Below, piece after piece: positions 11,716-25,224 of a stretch of 64,000 bases of DNA. The stretch spans positions 310,001-374,000 of the forward strand of contig JAZAYU010000176.1 in NCBI GenBank assembly GCA_038501625.1, read 5' to 3'. Every line of letters starts with the position of its first letter. Within the stretch, counting starts at the first letter, position 1. The notes under the pieces were generated by a model, which did no database searches, had not been told where the DNA came from, and saw only the letters and a list, made by a program, of their open reading frames with translations. This stretch comes from Corbicula japonica. Its lineage: Eukaryota > Mollusca > Bivalvia > Venerida > Cyrenidae. Position numbers and translations under genes: made by a program.

Positions 11716-14379
11716 ACTCTTTGACAACACCAGCTTCATTATTTTTGCGCATGACTAGCTTGCAATCCAGAGGAGTACTGAGCTTACCAGATGAATCCTT
11801 ATCTGTTTGCAGCAAATTAGTATTAGCATACTATTTCAGAGCATTTGACATGTACAATCGTCATGATCATTGAACCGTTAGAACACTAAAGAAAATAGCT
11901 TGAACATTCCATAAAATTAAGCTAACATTTAAACACATAACCTAAGCAACATAAAACATCAATTTCATTGACGACACGACTTTCGGGGTGGATAGCTGGG
12001 TGAAGTGTATGGTAAGACGACTGGGTGATAGGCATTATCTATTGGTATACCTTTACCTTTTCTATTGTTTACTTATAATAAGCCCACCAATCGCTGCCTG
12101 AGAAAGTATTGCCGGTGGCTGTCCTGCAAGGGCAAAAAGTAATTAAGATTATTAAATAAAAGAACAAGAACAATAACTACATTTTGTTATTTTGTAAGAA
12201 TACAAATATCTAATGTCCCCTCCTAAATTTATCTCATCGATGGAAATGCATTTCGTCAATCGCTCAATGGAGTCACTTAGAGTTATTACACAAGGGAATA
12301 TATCACAATCACATACGGTAGAACTTCCGAACACTGAATAATATATCTAATAGGATGATTTATTATGAACGAATTATGAATCTTGCATTATATTTACAGT
12401 AAACTATTACTAGATGACTATATATATATGTTAATCTTCCCCGGCCCAAGAAAGATCAGAGGGATGTAGCCAAGAAATGTTTGTTTTGAAAACATATCTT
12501 TTTTTAGTATGATAAAGAAATGGTGTCTTAGCAAATGGAATATACCGTTATCGAAATTCGTGTTACATGTATGGATAATATTATTTCATGCAAAATGTTT
12601 TTGTTATTGCAAATGTATGTAAGCAACGTGCGTACAGCTATTTGGCAGAATTGGAAAACCAACTAATCTGGTCTCCGGTCTTCACAATTATCTGTTTACG
12701 GAAGGGAAACCAACTACCTACACGCTAGTTATCTATAAATATCTTTATTGGCTATTTCATATTCTTAAATGAAGAAAAAACATCAAGGTATTCAAATAAT
12801 TACATCTGCATTTTGCAATGGTTTTTATGATTTCCTGACAGATTTCAATGAAAATCAATATCGCACCGAACACCTACATACATGTATTTGTTACATATTA
12901 CACCGTCATGGATATCGTTCATTTCTGAGGTAAGCATCGTATAACGTCCAAATTCAGTTAAACTGCACCATTTTTGACATAAATCGGCCGAAATTGTTTT
13001 TGTTTTAAATGTTTTAGAAAAGTTAATAAAATAAAAATATGACCTGTGGCTAACCCAAAAATAGCACATTTACATATCAAATGGTGTTTTCAGCTGCTTA
13101 ATATTTGAATAAAAGCTATTATTGAATTCTATATGTGAATTACGTTACATCTATACCAATTATGAGAACATTTTATGTGTTTCAATATAAATTCAAGTTT
13201 CCGTCCCGTTTATTTATATTTCTATGATGAGTTAGTGTTCAGGCATACACCTTTGATATTATTTCATATGAATCTGCTGGAAAATGTCTATAATTAATCC
13301 GAAATAACGTGTTTTTAAAAGAAAATTTCAAACGCCCTTTGAATATTTTGTTTAAACCATACTGCTCTTTTTACTTCGACGATTACGTTACACAGATATT
13401 TAAGAACTACTTTAAAATAAATTTAAAATATGCAAATAATTAATTAAAATTTGCAAACAAATAATGAGTCAAGCATGTGCAAATACAAAAAATATTCAAA
13501 AATATATAAATAATGTTAAGTTTAGTTTTCAAAGACTGAGACATGTCATTATCATATGCACAATACACAACAAGGAAGGTTTTATATTAAATCACCTCAC
13601 AGTGTTTGTTTGATTTAGCACACTCGGGTTTGTGACATACATTTTTTGGCATTTTTGGCATCATTTAGATGAGTAAAAGTGTATTCTACATGTTCACCCA
13701 CATTAAACTACATGATGAATGTGAAGACACTGCAATAGAGTTACTAATTATACAAGTTTTGTTTAGAATATCTAATAAGTTTCGTTTTACATGCGTTGTG
13801 ACATACAAATATAGCAATTTGTGCACTTTAACTGAATTTGAACGATAAGTCTTCAAGTGGAATGGGAAAACATGAGGTGGAAGACATATGTAGCAATTAT
13901 TGAAAATGCGACGTGAGCTTTGCGTGTGCTTTTCAGGCAAACTTAAAAGGATGCTCAACTTTATTAGGAAATTTCTGATTTCATTACATCTGAAAAAATA
14001 TCAATATCGATTTCATACATTGAACACGAATGCGATAAATCGTTTGGACAGTTTAACGTTTAGCAGATGGAAAATGTGATAAATATCAGTAATTTCTCCA
14101 TTTCATTAAAAAATTGTCCATGCAGAACATGTAGATATATTAAACTATTCTGGTTAAATATTAAAATTCAAACTTAATAATTTTCATCAATAAAAATGTT
14201 TTTCGATTAATCACAACCCTTTTGTTATTTGTTTCGACGTTAGTCGTATGTTAACGGATAGGAAGTGTGTAATATACGTTCCACAACATCACACAACTGT
14301 TTACATACTTTGATGTTAAACGTTATTAGATGTTAAGAAATAGAATTTCAAATGAAACAGACTCTCAGCGATTCGAGAA
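11716..14379. other. Unassigned AT-rich DNA
   Basis: Only small ORFs of 60-90 codons with no recognisable motifs and no clear splice pairs. Confidence 0.5.
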
Positions 14380-14770
14380 TCTCAAGATTGATACAATGAG
14401 TCAGATTAATAAATCTGTATCCCACAGTGTGGTTTTCCGATTGTGTATTTTTCGCAGCTTCCCCTTCTATGTGACGTCATAACTACGTCACACTACGTTG
14501 TCTTTTTTTTCGGCACATACATGTACCGAACTCCAAAATAAGGTAAATTTCTGTCGATATTCTACAACCGTTATAATTATATTCTTACGGCATTCATAAA
14601 TTTTCCAAGCCATTCATAAATTTACTATCGCGTTTCTATTTTTATTTCTACTATTATGTTAACCACGTTGTTTACTAAAATTTTGTTGTTAAGTGTATTT
14701 AAAATTGTTTTGAGCGAGATGGGTATATAATAAAAGGAACATTTTAACAATTTAAAAACCTTTAACATAC
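14380..14770 (+). repeat. CRE-containing foldback repeat, truncated copy
   Basis: It matches the other two copies from the GTGACGTCATAACTACGTCA block through CATTCATAAATTTACTATCG to TTGAGCGAGATGGGTATATA. The terminal hairpin is missing. Confidence 0.72.
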
Positions 14771-15091
14771 ATTTGAGCCTAAACTGGAATTACCTAATGG
14801 TTAAAAGAAAGGTATTTTTTTTACATGTGCTTTTTTATACATAATGTAGAAACAAACTCGAATTCCTCGAATAGTTCAAACAAGTTATATTGAAAGTACA
14901 TGTACAAACAGTTACACCATTTAATATAACGGTTGTATTATGTGTAACAACAAAATGTAGCTCCCCAATAACGTGCTCAGTCAAAGCGAACCTTTAATAT
15001 TTAGTTCGTTTATTTTCACAGTAACATTTTCTTCTTATTCATTCTGCACAAGAACAAATTGAACCTTTTTTCCAAAATGATGTAAACAGTA

Positions 15092-15649
15092 CACTTAACA
15101 ACTTTTCTAAGTATACACCTTCGTACTGGCGCATTACTGGCTTGATACTTGAGCTATTGCTCTTAATCTTTCAATAAAAATGCAATAAATACTAACTGAT
15201 TTATAAGAAAAAATAGGTCGAATTTAACAGGCATATTGGAAAACTAAAGATAGGCGACTACATTTTATGCATTCAAACTGATTTGCTCAAAATGTGGGTT
15301 GGACTATAAACAGTTATAAAACATTAAGCTCAGAATGAAATGAATTTAATTTAACAGAGATAGAAGAATAGCATATTTGTAGGTTCCAAATGTTCATTTA
15401 TATGTACGCGCAGTTCGTTTATTAGGTTGAACATACACTTTATTAACTGATGTTGTGAATTTGTATTCTGTGTTTGTCAGTATTCTAAATGATTTTGAGC
15501 AGTCAGTTGTCTGTCATTTTGAATTAAGTTTTATCAATAAATCAGTTAGTTCTCATTGCATGGTTTATTTAAAGTTTTAGGGTAATAGTCAAAAATCAAG
15601 CCAGTAATGCCCCAGTACGATGGTGTATACTTAGAAAAGTTGTTAAGTG
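15092..15649. mobile_element. Foldback MITE (558 bp) with TA flanks
   Basis: The ends are inverted copies beginning CACTTAACAACTTTTCTAAG. Nearly 50 bp match almost perfectly, and weaker inverted similarity continues to at least 15300/15490 (CTGATTTATAAG and GCTCAAAAT recur inverted). TA lies outside both ends (15090-15091, 15650-15651). There is no ORF. The TA target and CACTTAAC ends suggest a Tc1/mariner-mobilised element. Confidence 0.75.
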
Positions 15650-15679
15650 TATAAATAAATGGTGTACCTTAAACAACAT

Positions 15680-16120
15680 GGAAATAAATTAAATGAAAAC
15701 CACTTGTATGATATTAAAAAAAACAAAACCAAAACTCACGGGAACAAAAGAACTCTGTGAAATAGTCTCCAGGTCCTTTATTTCACAAGAATAGACTACG
15801 TGGAAAAGGTCACAGAGAGTTTTAGTAGTCTCTGTTTCGCAAGAACAGATAGAGCAAAATGAAACATGTTGAATGTTCACAGAAAAGGATCGTAATTCTC
15901 TTTTTCAAAAGAAAAGACACATGATCACAGAAACAGTAGAAGCTTATATCTATTCCACCAAAAAAAAAAAAGAAATATATGTGAACAACAATAAAAAGGT
16001 GTAAAATGGTCACAGAAACAGTCTTTACAAAATTATTTCCTATATTTTACGAAAACAATTATTCAGAAGAATAAAAGGAAACCTATGGAATGGTCATAGA
16101 AACATCCTCTTTACATTCGC
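15680..16120. repeat. Very degenerate tandem repeat
   Basis: GGTCACAGAAACAGT-like motifs recur near 15809, 15875, 15923, 16008 and 16093 with uneven spacing, usually followed by T-rich then AAGAA-containing sequence. The small minus-strand ORFs here are not convincing. Confidence 0.4.
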
Positions 16121-17709
16121 CTCTACTTTTCATAAGAAATAACTCACACTGGAGCACTTTCACCAAAAGATATACGCAAGAACAAATAAAATCCTTTTGT
16201 AAAGCTTTGCTAGGTAATTAAGAAATAAAAAGAAAGAGACTGCTATAGAAATGTTGAATATAAAACCGAACCAGAACTGAGGAAGTTGTTGACAGCAATT
16301 AATCAAAATGTCTGTCAACTCTCCAGAATGAATAATGTGATCCAATTAAGGATAATTTTCTGACAGGCGGTTTCGTGAAATGTTCATATTATGAAATACG
16401 CTATTTGATTTGCAGTAGATATATTATTTTAAGTCAAATGAAATGCAACACTGATAGTTTGTTATTGTGTAAATAATTCTGACTTTAATTTTGTTTTTAT
16501 TATTTATTATGTTCAATCATTAACCTTGATTTGCCGATAATGACAATAAAATCAAATACATTTACTACCGATAACTTTTCCTGTTTTTCAAATTCAGGTG
16601 CGCTACCAAGGGCTTCAGTTTACAAATACCCTTTATATTATTATTGATATTTACTTAGCAAATTCGTTGCCTTATAAAAGGTTCCGGTTCAAGTTAAGGC
16701 CTATAGGTAAGAATTTGTGTTAGTTTAAATTAAGGACCTACCTGTATTTTTGTACTAGGGCAACTGCTAAATTTATGGCAAGGCATTAGAATTCGACGCC
16801 GCGGTCCAATTTTAAAATCATACAAAAACCCTGTTATCGATGTTTTAGTTGGAGAAAGTAGTATTGTGATTCTAGTCGTATTTCACTGGTCTACACAGTT
16901 ACTGTAGTCTCATTTTAAACAGATCTCTGATAAATTCAGTTAAACCAGGCTCTAATTTAATTCAGCATTTTCTGAAATTTCATCGCTTTTTCTGACTAAC
17001 CCTATTCTGATTAACCATGTTGAAGAAAAAAACAGACAGACATATACGACATTTATTATGTAACCATTGCAGTTTTATCATTGACAGCAAAAACACACAT
17101 CTCACTGAATCGGATTCAAATCATACAATTCAAATGTTATTAAACTTTTAAAATACGAATATTAGTGATCGGGCAAAACTTTTTTGAAATCTTGTCAGAA
17201 ACATTTATTTTATACTCGAAGGATAATGGTATGTATCGATCAAGAAGCGTAACTTTAACATCAAAATCCCTTGCGTTCAATGATACTATCATTACATCTC
17301 TGATTTATTCCTTCTTCTCCTGCTACCATTAAGTGATTTTTAAAGTTCCCTACATCGATTGAACATTATTCTACTGTTGCGATTCTACGAAGTAGCTGTC
17401 CATTGTTTCCGAAAAGCGAAGTGGACAGTAACTTGCGGTTTCATTAATATGCTCCATAAAACCGAGTCTGCAGTTTTCATATCTGTCGTATTTAAATGTT
17501 CTGTCATTCAACTTCCGAGATTTCTTCTTTGTTTAATTTCACAGTGGCGTTTTTTTGTGTTGTATATCGGCAGTTAAATGTAAAAACATCAAACAGTAAT
17601 GTTTTCAATATCGATCTTTAATGTCTTTGTTGCAATTGGTATGAATATTTATAGAGTAAAGTATGCTTACTTATTGTGAATCCTTGTTGTTGATCTGTTT
17701 TAGAATGCT
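16121..17709. other. Unassigned AT-rich DNA
   Basis: Nothing recognised, apart from a weak inverted similarity (AAGGCCTATAGGTAAG versus AAGGACCTACCTGT) near 16695-16750. Confidence 0.45.
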
Positions 17710-18240
17710 ATGAAAAAGACTTGATCTTATCTTCTATCGAGCATCAAGATGAGATTATTACAGTGTTACACAACGCTGCTTGGCATCATGTCGAATTGTT
17801 AAATATAGATAATAACAATTTTTCATCATGGGTAAACAAAATATATCTCCAGAATTCCAATGGAATAAAGCTAACAATTCAGAAAAGCAAGCAATTTTTC
17901 TTGATATAACTTTCTCTTTTGGTTTTGTAGATTGTAAATTTATTAAATATACCGTATATGATAAAAGAGATGATTTTGATTTCAATATTGTAAATTTTCA
18001 TTGTTCAGATGGTGTTGCAATACATGCAGTATCTTATGGGATCGATATTTTAATATTAAAAGTAGTTACATTTGCATATCAGAAGACTTTTAAAACAGTG
18101 GGATCGGTACCTCAAATTAAGAAAAACTTTTTTCCAAGTTTTATCGCCGATACCCAGATTTAATTAAAATACAGCTGCAAATTAAAATCACTACATCAGA
18201 GTATTTCTCAACCAATGTTTTATGGAGATTCGATTAATGA
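17710..18240 (+). pseudogene. Decayed Penelope-like reverse transcriptase copy
   Basis: The two overlapping frames at 17721-17909 and 17828-18163 together reproduce the RT seen at 48 kb. The first gives S-S-I-E-H-Q-D-E-I-I-T and then L-L-N-I-D-N. After a frameshift near 17840, the second gives W-N-K-A-N-N-S-E-K-Q-A, F-L-D-I and Y-D-K-R-D-D-F-D-F-N-I-V-N-F. The catalytic Y-L-D-D is replaced by H-H-V-E, so the copy is dead. The N-terminal palm motifs are absent (5' truncation). Confidence 0.75.
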
Positions 18241-18775
18241 TTTTAGAAAAATAAAACGTAATATTATTTTCTACATGTTATACATCAAAGCAATCTACAC
18301 ATTTCAAAAGAAGATAAAATACATAATATTTTACAGCGCTCTGCACGAAGAGAAAACCCTTTAATCTACAGTTTTTCCTGAACTCCTTTTTTGCACGACG
18401 GGACGGTGGCAAGGAGTGTAATGAGGTTTTTAGGCAAAACTGGAAAAGAACGTAGAAGCGCGACAATGTTACTTTCTTTTGTATCTGTCATCGTGGTTTG
18501 CTAATTGTGCTTGGTGACCAACCCTTCTGCAGTTAATTTCTTTGCTTACCTCTTTGTTTGCGCGACCGTGGCAGGGGTTTAGGAGTTTATAAATTTTGAG
18601 GTTTCAAACAAATCTTGTAGAAGCTCAATCTGTTTCTTTCATTCCTGTCATCGTGTTCTTGCTGATTTGGCTCGACCTTGAGGTGTCCTGGTCTCAGTAA
18701 GGTTATAGAACATCCGCCGTTTTTGCTTGACAATTCCCTAATATGATGCTTATGGTTCTTTATATAGTACTAATT
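18241..18775 (+). mobile_element. 3' tail of the 17.7-kb Penelope-like copy
   Basis: The sequence matches the region after the RT at 47.5 kb. It has ACAGCGCTCTGCA near 18335, a poorly preserved version of the single 37-bp-like unit, then GCACGACGG..GGTGGCA and the CTGTCATCGTGTTCTTGCTG segment near 18640. Similarity fades at about 18775 without reaching the usual terminal motif, so the 3' end is eroded or deleted. Confidence 0.65.
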
Positions 18776-21700
18776 AGAGAAAATCGGTTTTAATAGTTAG
18801 GCAGTGTTTTAACAGAAGTGGTTTGATTATAAAATTATTTTAGGAATCACAAGGTTATCCCTGCTTTACAATATGAAACTTGGAGTTGCATTTCTGAGAC
18901 GCAGAACTTATCAGGTAGACTGTAACATCTACATTTTGTAAGTTACACACATTGTATTCTATTTAGGCCAGACTAATTCTTCTTTCGGGGACAATAATAA
19001 CTGATTGAACGGCATTAAGTCACAGCTAAATTCACCATCGTTTGGGATGCATCCAGACATTTGCTGTTCACGTTATATATCGACTTGCATTTGACTAACG
19101 GCGTGATTTTGTTCAACTGCATACGAACAGACTCGATAAAACAGCCTGCTCTATTTTATGTTTAGCATGTCGTTTTCCATATCTAGTTTCAAATTTAACT
19201 TTACTTTTACACTGAGGAGAAAAAATATTTCAAAAGTTCAAAGTAAAGACATTTTCTTGAAAGAAGAGTTCTATTGTTTTGATTTGTTTTACGTATACCC
19301 ATGCTGTCATCGAGAATATGCTTCCAAACATCATGTTTTTCTGGATTTGAGTGTTTTTAAAACTGATACCATCCTATCAAAAAAAGTTCAAAAATGTGCA
19401 TTCAGGCAAAACAATTTTTGATGTGTGCACATTACATTGAATGAGTCTGAACAGAACTACATTTACATTTTTACATATGTTTCATATATTACTCAAAATT
19501 TGATAGGGATCGCTATCCGATTTATCCAGACTTATTGCCCGTGCCAAGTTTAAACCGCTGTTCCGCTTTAACAGTTTGTAGGCTCATTTCTTGTTGGCAC
19601 GAAGCGGGTGTCAAATGAACGCATTTTCTGAATCGCAGCAAATTTTTTATCTTTTTCAAACTTATGTTAGGAATAAACACGAATTTTTACGTGATCCTTA
19701 TCAAAATTTGAGTATATTATTATTTTACTTTTTTTTCTACATTTTGTTTCTCCCCAAAAAATCTTACATTTTATTGAATTAAAATGCCATTTACATACTT
19801 GTATTTTTGTGAAAGCAATGTATGTGAAGGAAGTTATACATGTATGTCATGTAACAAAACATGGACATCGGTGAAAGCGAGAGTAGCTGGCCCTGAATGA
19901 TTTACGTATATTTAAACTATTTAATAGATAGAAATATTTTAATGCATTGCAATCAATAATTCGCGGATTCAATGCTTCATGTTTAGATATGTTACATCAT
20001 AAACGTGGCATTTTTTACACATATGACCGTAAAGCTTCGGAATAATTAAGCAACAAATTGGCAGGAGATTGCTTGATGCAGTAAATATAGGTTTTCGCGT
20101 TTTTGTGATCTTGCCCTCCAGAGAGATTTTTTAATAAAAATAAAAATAAATTAGTATCATTAAAATGTCGTTCCAATCGCAGTGACATTAATCTGATGCT
20201 AGTGTGAGTTTTTACTGAGGTCTTAAAATCGTGTACAGTAATGTTAATTATATTCTATACACATTTTGAAGAATATTTTGTTATCAAAACTAAAACAGAA
20301 TATTTTGGTTCGCTCCCAGGTAGAGGCAATATCATTTATCATAGGGCTCTTGTTATCCTAAACCAGTCTCATTTAATTTACAAATTTAAATGCATTCAGA
20401 TTTATTATGTATTAAACCACTGGAAATCAGCAATTTTAAAGACAATATGTAAATGTTAATTATTTCAGAAACTCAGTGTCGGACAAACATTTGTACGAAC
20501 TTTGAGATTATCTCTGCAGAAATTTCACACGGTAAGAGAATTTCAGATGAAAATTCCGAGATATATGTCGGACAATAATACTCCCCAGCTTTTTGGAGCC
20601 AATGATAAATCATATGCATTATCGTTAATTAATTGGATTGGACATTCAAAAGACCTATGATAAATGAATTCCACAGCAAATTATAACATTTTACCCTGAT
20701 TCACAGTGGATGTGATTTGAAATATTCAGTAATGTGATCCTATATAGAAGTGTGGCCGAGAGCACGAACAATAACGTTTTGTTCAGCATGTAATCAAGCA
20801 CACAATAGCTGCTTTAAATAATCGGTATCATATATTTTAATTACAATTAAGAAATTTAACATCATATTTTATAAGTTGTAGTTATATTTTATATATTCGA
20901 ATAGTGGCATTCAAATACTCGGAAGTCGAAGAACTTCAGTCAACTTTTAGGGTCCACTACACTCCTCCCCAGATGTACATCGATCTATCTAAAAATTGCT
21001 TTAAATTCTATTAACATAAATTCACAAAATCTAAGCAATACAAAACATAATTTTCAATTCGAACGTGAGTGTCATGATGCTGACTAGAAAATGTTTTGTA
21101 CTTTGTAAAGAACTTACAACTACTTAAATAGAAATAAATGATTGTTATCCGTTTACGCGACCAGAAAGCGACCAGGAAAGTGAAGGTCAAGCACACTTTT
21201 ACTAATATCTCATAAAGTTAACATTTGTAAGTCACGAGTGCACAATAAATTGTTGTCAGTATAATATTACACATGTGGGCGTTTAAAATGATGTTTTGTG
21301 TTGTTTAATTTTAGTAAATTTATGTAAATAAAAGTTTAGGGAATTTTCAGATCTCGCTATTTTTCTTTACTGTTCTAGATAACGTGTCTTGCCTTATGAA
21401 AAAAATATACATTAGTAACACTAATTTGTGCAAAATTTCATTGAACGTCCTTTTGTCGTTATTAAGAGTTTGATAATTTTTTTTTATCCATGAACGTGCA
21501 GGGGAGGAGTGTAAGCCCTTAACCAAATCTTATTGCATAAGTTGACCGATAAGAAACATCATAACTTGTATCATAAAACCAATAAGCAATTAATCATTCA
21601 GTACTCTTAATATTTGAAAAATTGTTTGAAACGCTCTGCTCAGTTGAACCATAAACGAAAAGCCAATAACAACGAGATGAAACAACAATGGGAGTTCCAT

Positions 21701-22439
21701 CAACATCAACATTTTCATAATTGTAGATCTCAAGCAATCTTTTTAATTAAAATGATGTTATAGAGGAAGTTCGGAATCAGTTAACATTTTATGAACTTTT
21801 AAAAGTTATATTAAAACTTATTTGTGTTTACGTTTAAATTCCATGGAGAAAAATCATTAGAATGTAAAATGACAATTAGGAAAATGTTACTCAGTCTGGG
21901 GACTGCACTGCGTATTGCAAGAAAACCAATCATTTGCCTGTGCAGACATAAGGTCTTATCGAAAGTACATAAATCTATGCATTTGCAACATATTGTTAAT
22001 AAAATGGCAAAATAAATATAAAACGCTTTTACATATTGGATCTTGTCTAGAATCAATCAGGCGTAATTGCAAAAAAAGATTGGATACGATAAAGTTGCAG
22101 ATTTTGTATGATGTTTACAAAGAAGTTATAGATGTATGAAGTCAGTAGAGCTTCTGCGATATGCAGTCGAATACTTTTACCAAAGTCAGAAGCCAAAATT
22201 TTAAATCTCTAGACTTAACAATACTTGAGAGTTATTTTCGCATTTTACACGTAGTAATGACGTATCTAGTCTAGTGTTAGATACCTATGTGCCAGTTGAA
22301 TAACATGGTTTTTTAAACTGTAAATTTTATAATCGTGTAGATGAAGGTATGTAGTAAATTTGTCTTCATCTGTTTAATTAAACCCCGAAGAAACCGTGAA
22401 CCGTCAATATTAACTAAGCCATCAAACGAAGATTCAATA
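18776..22439. other. Unassigned AT-rich DNA
   Basis: Apart from the small tRNA-like fragment at 20.3 kb I see no genes or repeats. Overlapping short ORFs near 21.8-22.1 kb on both strands show no motif. Confidence 0.5.
20305..20340 (+). repeat. B-box end fragment of the tRNA-like repeat, subfamily B
   Basis: Only GGTTCGCTCCCAGGTAGAGG followed by CAATATCATTTATC remains. The body is missing. Confidence 0.65.
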
Positions 22440-22990
22440 CATGTATATACCGGGCAAAAATGAAACATACCCTTTTTTAAATTAAAAAAAAAGTGATACT
22501 TTATTTAATCGACAATTTTTTTTGTGGTATTTGCACATATGTGGACATTTGACAAGTGAGGAGATATTGTTATGTTTTCACAGATGTCAAGGTTATCTCC
22601 TCTTTCCTAAATAATGATGAGATAGAGATTGTTTTACATAAAAGAATCAAACAGATTATTTGACAGTTAAATTTAAAAGTTTATGACTTGTACAATAGGA
22701 AAACACAATAGTTTAAGTCTTCTGATGCAAAGAAATAAGACTACAGTAAATTAAATATTGTTTTCGTAAATTACCTCACTTTAAATAAAAGAAAGAACAA
22801 AAACCAATTCTTAGTTTTCCGCAACCACATATTTTTTATTCTTTCTTTTTTTAAATCGTTAACTTCCAAGATAAACATATAAGTGATCACATTCTTCCAA
22901 ATATTTGCATTCACTGGCATCATTAATGTAACAAGAGTTTCCTTTGTTATTTTGTCAAGTTTTCATTTTGGTTCAATATATTTAATAAAT
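22440..22990 (+). repeat. ~550-bp two-copy repeat, copy 1
   Basis: It aligns along its length with 33068-33635 in the same direction: CAGATGTCAAGGTTATCTCC, AACAGATTATTTGACAGT, ATTTGCATTCACTGGCATCA and TTATTTTGTCAAGTTTTCAT. No ORF or terminal repeats are seen. It could be an unclassified transposon or an old duplication. Confidence 0.8.
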
Positions 22991-23220
22991 GTATACTGAC
23001 ACTGTCACGTCGTTTACGATACATGATGTCCGCAACTGTCATCGCCCAGTTTTCAACAATTGATGATGTCTCAACTACATACGATCAACTGTGAAGTAGC
23101 AATTTTTATTTGACTAACTTATTTGTTCAAGTCGTTATGAGCATAAATTTCAATAAAATAGTAAAATAAAAGTATATCTTGTCGGCCCTACTTCGACAAA
23201 TTTTTTAGCTTCAGAATCTA

Positions 23221-24096
23221 GACTACAAAGAGAAAGGCGACTTGGCTTTAAAAGTAGTAGTAGAAGAAATAGAAAAAGTGCACTTAACCAATGTTCTAAC
23301 TACACCGATAATATTTTTTTAAATTGCTCAGCAAGGATTCGGGATATACGGAATGTACACTGCAAACTTGAAATATAATTAGATGCATCATTTTCACTTC
23401 TTTGTATAAAACACTATTAAATTCACTTCACGTCTTTAGAAGCCGCTGACATTTAATCAGTAGGGGTAAAACCAAAATTTAAAAAAAATGTGGGTAGTGA
23501 GTATGTTCTCCATAAACGAAAATTCAAGTCTTATTGTTTAAAAATGAAGTAATTTTGAACAATTCTATGCAAATCTGCAATAATGCGATTGTTTAGCATC
23601 TCGATGAAATGTCCTTTGTTTAAGAACGCACGGTGGGACTCTAATGGAAATTTCAGAAAAAGAATTAAAAATGGTGCGTCTTATTATGTTTCAAATTTGA
23701 AAATTGTAATCCAATTCTATGCGGAGAATTTAATTTAAGATTTTTTTTGATCGGTGTAATTAGAACATTGGTTTAGTGTACAAGTAAAAGTGGTAGAAAT
23801 ACTAGAAGAAGTTGTAGTGGAAGTAGAAGAAGTAGCATTTATAGCAGAACAAGAAAATTATTATTAGAATAAGTAATAGTAGTAGTAGAAGTTGTAGTAG
23901 TAGAAGCAGAAATAGAAGTAATTATAGTAGTAGAAGTAATAGTAGTAGAAGTAGTAGTAGTAGCAGTAGAAGAAATAGTAGTGGAAGAAGAAGTAGAAAT
24001 AGAAGAAGTAGTGGTTAAAGTACTAGAAGTTGAAATAGTAGAAGTTGAAGTGGTGGTAGTAGTAGTAGTACTACTAGTAGTAGTATTAGTGGAAGC

Positions 24097-24158
<62 letters not shown>

Positions 24159-24282
24159 AAGTTAGTATTAGTAGTAGAAGAAGAAGTAGTTTTAGTAGTA
24201 GTAGTAGAATAAGTTGTGGTAGAAGAAGTAGTAGAAGCAGGAGAATAAGCAGTAGAAGAAGAAACAATAGAAGTAGTAGAAA

Positions 24283-24360
<78 letters not shown>

Positions 24361-24640
24361 AATTAGTATTATTATTAGTAGTAGTAGAAGTAGTAGTAGA
24401 AGTAATGTAGTAGAAGTAGATCTACTAGAAGTTAAAGTTGTTGTAGTAGTTTAAAGTTAAAATAATAGTCGAAGTAGTAAAATTAGAAGTAGAGGTTGTA
24501 GTAGAAGTAGTATTAGAAGTAGCAATAGTAGTTGTTGTAGAAAAAAGGAGTAGAAATAGTAGTAGAAGTAGAAATAGAAGTAAAGGTCGTAGTAGAAGTA
24601 GTTGTGGAAGTAGTAGTAAATGGTAGAAGAAGTAGTTGAA
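23221..24640. repeat. Large GTA/GAA-rich microsatellite with an inserted MITE
   Basis: The tract is AGTAGTAGAAGT-like, with pure (TAG)n runs at about 24097-24157 and 24283-24360. It begins before the MITE at 23281-23778 and resumes right after it, so the MITE interrupts it. Long low-complexity ORFs on both strands (Val/Ser on +, Thr/Leu on -) follow from the triplet period and are not genes. Confidence 0.92.
23281..23778. mobile_element. MITE (498 bp) inside the GTA microsatellite
   Basis: The ends CACTTAACCAATGTTCTAAC and its inverse (ATTAGAACATTGGTTTAGTG) enclose a sequence without ORFs. TA follows the right end; the left flank reads TG, probably a mutated TA. It shares the CACTTAAC terminus with the 15.1-kb element. 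GTA/GAA repeats lie on both sides. Confidence 0.75.
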
Positions 24641-25177
24641 GAGGAAGCTCTGTTCTTTATTTGCGATGTATTAAATTAGCTCTATAATATCGCGATCGTC
24701 GGGGTCCACGACCAGCATTCCACAATTTTACCGGAACGAGATAAAAGCAAAGATCAGACAAAACGGCAAAAGTTTTTATGAAAATTAAAGTATTGCCGCG
24801 AAAAACTGCAGATGGATCGAGCAGTTTTTTCAGTAAAGATTATTGATAAAGAAAATGAGTTTCATTTCACGTGGAGGCTCGCTAGCTCATCCAAAATATT
24901 CCTAGAACATTTCCTTAGTCTCATAGGCGAGGCGATTCATAATAAATCCGCAGAGTGTTTCAAAAAATAAACAAGTAATAAAGGATATTACATATATTTT
25001 TTCAATACTTAAATCAAAACTTTAAATTCTAACAAATAGTTGGATAAACGGATACGTGAATGGTATCCGAATATGATCTTACTATTCGGATATTCGTATA
25101 ACGGTTCCCATCTTTAATTTAAATGAAACATAAAATGAAAAATAGATGTATTTAATGTAAAACATATCACTTATCTT

Positions 25178-25224
<47 letters not shown>

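Noticed and set aside
23839..24454. Long ORFs of 142 and 157 codons on both strands
   Set aside because: They are Thr/Leu and Val/Ser homopolymer readings of the GTA microsatellite, not proteins.
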